DNA of 64,000 nt from Dasypus novemcinctus (taxonomy: Eukaryota; Chordata; Mammalia; Cingulata; Dasypodidae). Below, one piece after another: positions 58,366-64,000 of this stretch. The translations under genes were made by a program, and so were the position numbers. Position 1 is the stretch's first letter; every line of letters begins with the position of its first letter. The DNA is taken from positions 62,698,544 to 62,762,543 of the forward strand of contig NC_080675.1 of assembly GCF_030445035.2 (NCBI RefSeq), in the 5' to 3' direction. Under the pieces are notes generated by a model that saw only the letters and a list, made by a program, of their open reading frames with translations, made no database searches and had not been told where the DNA came from.

Positions 58366-59571
58366 CTCCTTTGACTTTCATCAACTTCTAGTTTTATTGC
58401 CTTGTGATAAGAGAATATTTTCCAAAGTATGTTTGGAATGAATTGAGGCTCTTTCTGAGGTCTAAAATAAGGTCAATATTTGGCCTGCCTGGAAAGGAGG
58501 ATGCCTCCTGTGGAGCTGAGCGACAGTTGGGGAGGTTGGGGCCTGAACTGGGGGAGTGCTAGTAGCCAGGGCAGGTTGTGCAATGCCTTGAAGGCCAGAT
58601 AGAGGAGGGTGGATTGCATATAGACAACATATGGCTCAAGGAAGATTCTTAGGTATAGAAGGAGAGTTAATAAAGGATAGTCTGGCAGCAGCACAGAGGA
58701 TAGATCAGAGAGAACAAGGCAAATCCGGGTGTGATGGGCAGAATAACTTCCTCCCAAAGATGTCCATGTTCTATTCCCCAGCACCTGTGAGTATGTCATA
58801 TTAAAAGGGAATTAAGGCTACAGTTGGAATTGTGGATGCTGATCAGCTGACCTTAAAATAGGGAGATTATCTTGGATTATTCAGTGCATCCTTAAATGTG
58901 GAAGAGTGAGGCAGAAGAGTCAGTGTCAGAGAGATACAATGTGAGAAAGACTCAATTGGCTGTTGCTGCCTTTGACGATGAAAGGGGGCCACAGAGTCAA
59001 GGAATGTGGGAATGTGGGCAACTTGTCAAGGTGGAAAAGGTAAGAAAATGGATTTTCCCCTAGGGCCTCCAGAAGGGACACAGCCCTCTGAGACCTTGAT
59101 TTTAACCCATTGAGATCCATTTTGGACTTCTGACCTCAAACTATAAGATAATAAATTTGTATTGTTTTAAGCTACTGTATTAGTCAACCAAAGGGGTGCT
59201 GATGCAAAGTACCAGAAGTCGGTTGGCTTTTATAAAGCATATTTATTTGGGATAAAAGCTTACAATTACAAGGCCCTAAAGAGCCCAGCTTAAGGTATCA
59301 TAAGAGATACTTTCTCACCAAAGTCTGTTGCCACAGGTTGAAGCAAGATGGTGGGTGATCTCTGCCTGATCTCTCCTTCCTTCTTTCTCTTAAGGCTGTG
59401 TGGGCCCAGCTTCTTCTGATCTCAGCTGTATTCTAGCATAGGGTTCGTCTCTCTTCCCAGGGCTTTAGCTGTTTTAGCCTTCCTTTATCTGTCCCATGGC
59501 AGGACTGAAATGACCAAGTTCTCTCCTCTTCCGTCTCTATAGAGTTCTCTCTTTCTTCCTGTGTCTTCTTT

Positions 59572-60179
59572 TTTTTTTAAGTTTCTGCCTTTTTTTTTCT
59601 CAATTTTACTCAATTTATTCATTTTTTAAAAAGCTATTACATTAAAAAAATATGAGGTCCCCATTCACCCCCACCGCCCCCACCTCACCACTCCGTCCCC
59701 AATAACACTCTCCCCCATCATCATGTCTCATATATATAGCCATATAATATTCGATAAAGCCACCAAACCCTCTCAACTGGGAGAGAATGGCCTCTTCAAC
59801 AAATGGTGCCTAGAGAACTGGATATCCATATGTAGAAGAATGAAAGAGGATTACCATCTCACACCTTATACAAGGATCAACTCAAGATGGATCAAAGACC
59901 TAAATATAAGAGCCAAGACCATAAAGACCTTGGAAAGCAGTATAGGGAAACATCTACAGGACCTTGAAATAGGAAATGACTTCATGAATATCACACCAAA
60001 AGCACGAGCAGCAAAAGAACAAATAGATAATTGGGACTTCCTCAAAATTAAAGCCTTCTGCACCTCAAAGGAGTTTGTCAAGAAAGTAAAAAGGGAACCT
60101 ACACAATGGGAGAAAATATTTGGCAACCATATATCTGATAAGAGACTTGTAACTTGCATATATATAAAGAACTCATATA
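59572..60179 (-). mobile_element. L1 with 5' inversion (twin priming)
   Basis: The left part (59,572-59,725) is an L1 3' UTR end in minus orientation (ATATGAGGTCCCCATTCACC, next to a T-run A-tail). The right part (59,726-60,179) is ORF2 C-terminus in plus orientation. TCCTGTGTCTTCTTT (59,557-59,571) and TCCTGTATCTTCTTT (60,180-60,194) form a 15-bp target duplication with one mismatch, so the inverted pair is one insertion event. Confidence 0.92.
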
Positions 60180-60199
60180 TCCTGTATCTTCTTTGGTGA
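59723..60199 (+). pseudogene. L1 ORF2 C-terminal fragment, open for 158 codons
   Basis: The inverted portion of the twin-primed L1. Residues such as FNKWCLENWISICRRMKEDY, INSRWIKDLNIRAKTIKT and REPTQWEKIFGNHISD match the ORF2p region downstream of the reverse transcriptase. It has no stop for 150 codons, which suggests a relatively recent insertion. It lacks endonuclease, RT and the start of ORF2, so it is not functional. Confidence 0.93.
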
Positions 60200-60365
60200 G
60201 TATCTGTTTTATATCAGCTCACCAAGGGGGTGGGTACTCAACCCTGAGTCAAACCCTACTCTTAATATAATTTAGTCAAAGACATCTCAGCTGAATCTAA
60301 TATAATCAAAAGGTATTGTAGCTAGAGGAACTGAGTAGTTTACAAACATAATCTCTATTTTGGGG

Positions 60366-60952
60366 TGTAGCAGTTTCATATGGTTTATGAATTCCAAAAA
60401 TAGATATCGGATATGTTTGTAAACTAGTCTTTTCCTCTGGGTGTGATTAAATTATGATTAAGGCTTTGATTGGGCCATGTCAGTAGGGTGTTGAGTCCCC
60501 GCCCCTGTGGTGGTTGGGGACTCACAGAGAAAACTACACAGCAGAGAAGAAACTTATAGTTTCAAGCTGGAGCCCAGGAAGTAAGCACACAGAGGAGCAG
60601 AGCAGCGGAGCCTGGAGAGAATTAGTCCTGGGGAGAAAGAACTGGTTGTCTGATAGTCTACAACTGGCCTTGTGGAGAGAGGCAAAGCCTAGAGAGCCTC
60701 ATAGTCTACAGCTGAGCCCAGAGAGAAATGAACCCCAGAAAGAGGGAACCCAGGAAACCTGAACCCTGGCAGACAGTGGCAGCCATCTTGCTCCAACACG
60801 TGGCAAAAGACTTTGGTGAGGGAAGTAACTCACACTTTATGACCTGGTAACTGTAAGCTTCTACCCCAAATAAATACTCTTTATAAAAACCAACTGATTT
60901 CTGGTATTTTGCATTAGTACCTCTTTGGCTAACTAATACATGGGGATTCATA
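60366..60952 (+). mobile_element. Solo LTR, TGTAGCAG...CTAATACA family, sense
   Basis: TGTAGCAGTTTCATATGGTT to GGCTAACTAATACA, about 587 bp, with CCCCAAATAAATACTC about 90 bp before the end. Same family as 36,512 and as the antisense copy it abuts head-to-head. The 82-codon frame 60,514-60,762 lies inside it and is not a gene. Confidence 0.82.
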
Positions 60953-61024
60953 AATAATCTCGAACTGCCACAGCTTACAAAGTTTGTGGTAATTTGTTAT
61001 AGCAGCAGTGAGAAACGAATACAT

Positions 61025-61620
61025 TGGCGGACACAAAAACAGCCCAGTGGATACTGCTGTTCAGCATGAGGTGACAAGACTTCAGGCTAGGGTGAATGCT
61101 ATTTAAAAGGTAGCCATACCAATCAATCCCATGACCACTCTCAACAGTCTCTGTAAGAGAAAGTTAGGAATAATTAGAAAATTTGTCATAGATATTTTAT
61201 AAGGAATAGAGAATGCCAAGCCAAGTGAGGGAGTCTCCAGGATAACCCCTTGGAAAGACTGTGGGTGGAGGCCAGCATGGCTGGATGCATGCCCAGCTGC
61301 TGAACAGAGGATCCAGGGCCTGAAGGGACTGGTGCATGGGACCATGTGTTCCTGGAATTTGGGAGGCCTGGAAGCTGTGCCTCACTGTTTCCTGGAGCAG
61401 CCTGAAGTTTTGGAGGTGGCAATGGAGCAGGTTGAATGTTGACTTTTGGGCAGATGAAAAGGTGTATTTCCACAAGTGAGCAGGACACTGTGGCAGGATT
61501 TGGACTTGCGTCATCTCAAATGACCCTGCCAGGGTCCTTCTGCCTGAGTCAGAAGCCTGGCTTTAATCCTATGCTTACTACTGACCCATGTGGTCTTGGT
61601 AAAGTCATTTACCTGCTCAT
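61025..61620. other. No recognised gene or repeat
   Basis: About 600 bp of unique-looking sequence. Three overlapping minus-strand frames (61,103-61,514) have no recognisable domain. Confidence 0.4.
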
Positions 61621-61627
61621 TGGTATT

Positions 61628-62033
61628 GATTGATTGATTGATTGATTTCTCTCCCCTTCTGCCCTGCCCCGGTTGTCTGTTCTCTGTGTCTATTTGCTGC
61701 ATCTTCTTCTTTGTCTGCTTCTGTTGTCAGCGGCACGGGAATCTGTGTTTCCTTTTGTTGCATCATCTTGTTGTGTCAGCTCTCCATGTGTGCGGCACCA
61801 TTCCTGGGCAGGCTGCACTTTCTTTCGCTCTGGGGGGCTCTCCTTATGGGGCGTACTCCTTGTGCATTGGGCTCCCCTACGCGGGGGACACCCCTGCGTG
61901 GCACGGCACTCCTTGCGTGCATCAGCACTGTGCATGGGCCAGCTCCACACGGGTCAAGGAGGCCCGGGGTTTGAACCGCGGACCTCCCATGTGGTAGACG
62001 GACACCCTAACCACTGGGCCAAGTCCGCTTCCC
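61628..62033 (-). mobile_element. Chimeric DAS-SINE with (TGAT)n tail, antisense
   Basis: The usual ATTT tail is replaced by TGATTGATTGATTGATTGAT. TGGTATT lies at 61,621-61,627 and 62,034-62,040. Complete second module. The tRNA head has A box TTGGCCCAGTGGTTAGGGTG and B box GGTTCAAACCCC. Confidence 0.95.
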
Positions 62034-62040
62034 TGGTATT

Positions 62041-62235
62041 TAAATAATAGCATTTATTGAGCACTGTTTACGTAACAGGCATGGTTTGAAGTTCTTTAGT
62101 TGTATTATCTTATTGAATCCTCCATGAAGATTAAGTCTGAGGTCAGTACTATCCTCATTTTTACAGATATGGAAACGCAGGTTTAGAGATAAAACAATGT
62201 ACAGAGAGCTGGAGAGCAGAGAAATAGGAAGTTTG
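62041..62235 (-). mobile_element. MIR SINE, antisense
   Basis: CATTTATTGAGCACTGTTTA, ACAGGCATGGTTTGAAGTTC and ATTTTTACAGATATGGAAAC in antisense MIR order. A related ancient fragment may follow at 62,280-62,400. Confidence 0.85.
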
Positions 62236-63397
62236 CGTCCACTCTTAGCCACTCTACTGTACAGCCTACATCATTAATTTATTCGTTTAAAAACTATTGA
62301 GTATAATACATGCTAGACATTGGGCTGAGGAAATAAAGAGTACTATGATATAGTTTCTGGCTAAGATAAATTTATAGTCTAGTGGAGGAAACAAATTATG
62401 ATACAGTAATCAAGAGAGGAGGGAACAAAGTGTTGTGGAGGCTCAGAAGAGAGCTGGAAAACAAATGGGGAGGCCGGGCTGGAAGAGGTGAGAGACAGCA
62501 GGCTGGATGTTAAGAGAGCAGGGTCTAGGTGGGAGAGGTGGGTTGGAGCAGATTTCATATGGCATTGTAGTGAAGCTAAGAAGCGCTGCTGTGATCATGT
62601 GAGAGGAAGTGATTTAAAGAAAACATTGCACAAGTGTGAGACACTATTAGTGGATTATTAATAGTGTGCTACTTATCACAGTGCTAGAACAGCATTTAGA
62701 AATGTGGGAAAACACTAGAGAGATGGAAGTTGGTTTCCATCTTTGCTTTCAGTTAATTTAAATTCAGGATGAGACAGACAACGCTTACATAACTGAAGCA
62801 ACTAGAGTATAGCACAAATGCAGTAGACAATCCAGAGCGAGGCGATATGTTACAGACTAGAGACACTCAGGGTATCTGTGCAGTGTGGGTGGTATAAGAA
62901 GCGGGAGGTTCAGGTGGTCATCACTTGTCTTGATTTCCTGGGAGAGCCAGACAATTTCCTTCCCTTTAGGCTCTGCTCCACCAGCCTTCCTTCAAACAGT
63001 GTCTTCTAAGCTGTGATCTGATCTTATCACCCCACAAGTTAAAATCAGAAAAGTGCTGGTGCCAGGTCATTCTGGGTCACAGGAGCCCATTACTAAATTT
63101 TCAGCAATTTCGTGAGCCAGTTGTTCAATACAGCCTTTATTAAAACCTAAACTACACAAACTTACAATGAAATACTTTCTATTAGAACAAAGATAATAAA
63201 TTTCCAAAACTCATAATTTCCTGATGATTTTAGTCATTAATAACTATGTTACTATTACCTATGCTCTTGAAATAATGGTATCTGTAGTGTGGAAATATTA
63301 TATAATGGTGTGCTACTGCAAGTCCAATGTCAGTGACTTCATGTTGGCAGCTAGAATCAGCTGTGGTGGGAGGATTTATTTACATTATAGAAGTCAG
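62236..63397. other. No recognised gene; ancient repeat traces only
   Basis: Unique-looking sequence. The plus-strand frame 63,224-63,508 runs into the next SINE and is not supported. Confidence 0.4.
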
Positions 63398-63833
63398 GGC
63401 GGTGGACTTGGCCCAGTGGATAGGGCGTTCATCTACCACAAGGGAGGTCTGCGGTTGAAACTCTGGGCCTCCTTGACCTGTGTGGAGCTGGCCCATGTGC
63501 AGTGCTGATGTGCACAAAGAGTGCCGTGCCACGCAGGGGTGTCCCCCACGTAGGGGAGCCCCACATGCAAGGAGTGCGCCCTGTAAGGAGAGCCGCCCAG
63601 TGTGAAAGAAAGTACAGCGTGCCCAGGAATGGTGCTGCACACACGGAGAGCTGACACAACAAGATGACACAACCAAAAGAAACACAGATTCCCGTGCCAC
63701 TGACAACAACAGAAGCGGACAAAGAAGAAGATGCAGCAAACAGACACAGAGAACAGACAACCGGGGTGTGTGTGGGGGGGGGGGGGGAGGGGAAGGGGAG
63801 AGAAATAAATAAATAAATCTTAAAAAAAAAAAA
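63398..63833 (+). mobile_element. Chimeric DAS-SINE, full length, sense
   Basis: AGAAGTCAG at 63,389-63,397 and 63,834-63,842 is a perfect duplication. A box TTGGCCCAGTGGATAGGGCG and B-box-like GGTTGAAACTC, full second module, G13 run with one A (63,774-63,790), (AAAT)n and A13 tail. The minus strand reads open in three frames over most of its length, as in the other chimeric copies. Confidence 0.96.
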
Positions 63834-63842
63834 AGAAGTCAG

Positions 63843-64000
63843 CAAATGCTACAAATCACCTCCACACCCAGAGCCAAATATGACCCATTCACCATTCTTC
63901 AGTAGTTCCCCTTAGATATGTGGCCCCTCACCACCTCTCCAGCTTCATTTCCTGCTGGTCCTTTTTTCTACACTACATTTTATATTTCTGCAGGCTGGAT
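63843..64000. other. No recognised feature
   Basis: The last 158 bases hold nothing I can assign. Confidence 0.4.

Larger units (their letters stand above)
59176..60364 (-). mobile_element. LTR of the TGTAGCAG/CTAATACA family, antisense, split by L1
   Basis: Left end TGTATTAGTCAACCAAAGGG is the reverse complement of the family 3' end. AAGCATATTTATTTGGGATA mirrors the AATAAA region of the sense copy. After the L1 (59,572-60,179) the element continues to the 'gtttacaaacataatctcta' segment near its 5' end, where about 28 bp are missing. Confidence 0.82.
58731..61024 (+). mobile_element. MaLR-class LTR, sense, split by nested insertions
   Basis: First part 58,731-59,175 (TGTGATGGGCAGAATAACTT, 'gggagattatcttggatta', 'aagataataaatttgtattg'). 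The 3' end resumes at about 60,980 ('cttacaaagtttgtggtaa') and finishes ATACA at 61,020. The intervening 1.8 kb is two LTRs of another family plus an L1. Same family as the antisense copy at 51,779. Confidence 0.85.

Overview
The window looks like nuclear DNA from a placental mammal, almost certainly a xenarthran and most likely an armadillo (Dasypus type). The main reason is about 25 insertions of a tRNA-Ala-derived SINE. They occur as monomers, dimers and chimeras with a roughly 180-nt GC-rich second module, which is the layout described for armadillo DAS-SINEs. L1, MIR, L2, MaLR/ERVL-type LTRs and a hAT MITE complete a eutherian repeat set. I found no intact host protein gene, no functional RNA gene, no CpG-island promoter that is not part of a retrocopy, and nothing prokaryotic. 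Nearly all long reading frames are shadows of SINEs, L1s or processed pseudogenes.

Layout. 1-7.8 kb: MIR, SINE and LTR relics and an antisense L1 3' end (2.6-3.4 kb). 8.3-10.6 kb: an antisense 5'-truncated L1. 10.6-25.4 kb: one long antisense L1 (3' UTR, ORF2, ORF1), broken up by SINEs, by a sense L1 3' end (16.07-17.40 kb) and by a full-length retrocopy of JARID2 mRNA (18,889-25,237). The retrocopy has a 13-bp target duplication and itself carries two SINEs and one L1 3' end. 25.4-34.8 kb: mostly old sequence with an ERV-like LTR, an L2 relic, a head-to-head LTR pair and MIRs. 34.8-42.9 kb: two more antisense L1s. The second keeps its 5' UTR and ORF1 but lacks most of ORF2. 43.7-44.4 kb: a METTL6 processed pseudogene with an internal deletion. 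44.7-58.7 kb: LTRs, SINEs and several repeat-poor stretches. 58.7-61.0 kb: a nested stack of a MaLR-type LTR, an inverted pair of a second LTR family, and a 5'-inverted L1. 61-64 kb: two SINEs and a MIR.

Nothing here forms a pathway. The sequences are related only by order of insertion, and the many readable target-site duplications let much of that order be reconstructed. Both pseudogenes come from multi-exon host genes located elsewhere (JARID2, a PRC2 accessory protein; METTL6, a tRNA-Ser m3C methyltransferase). Both are intronless here and carry disabling changes.
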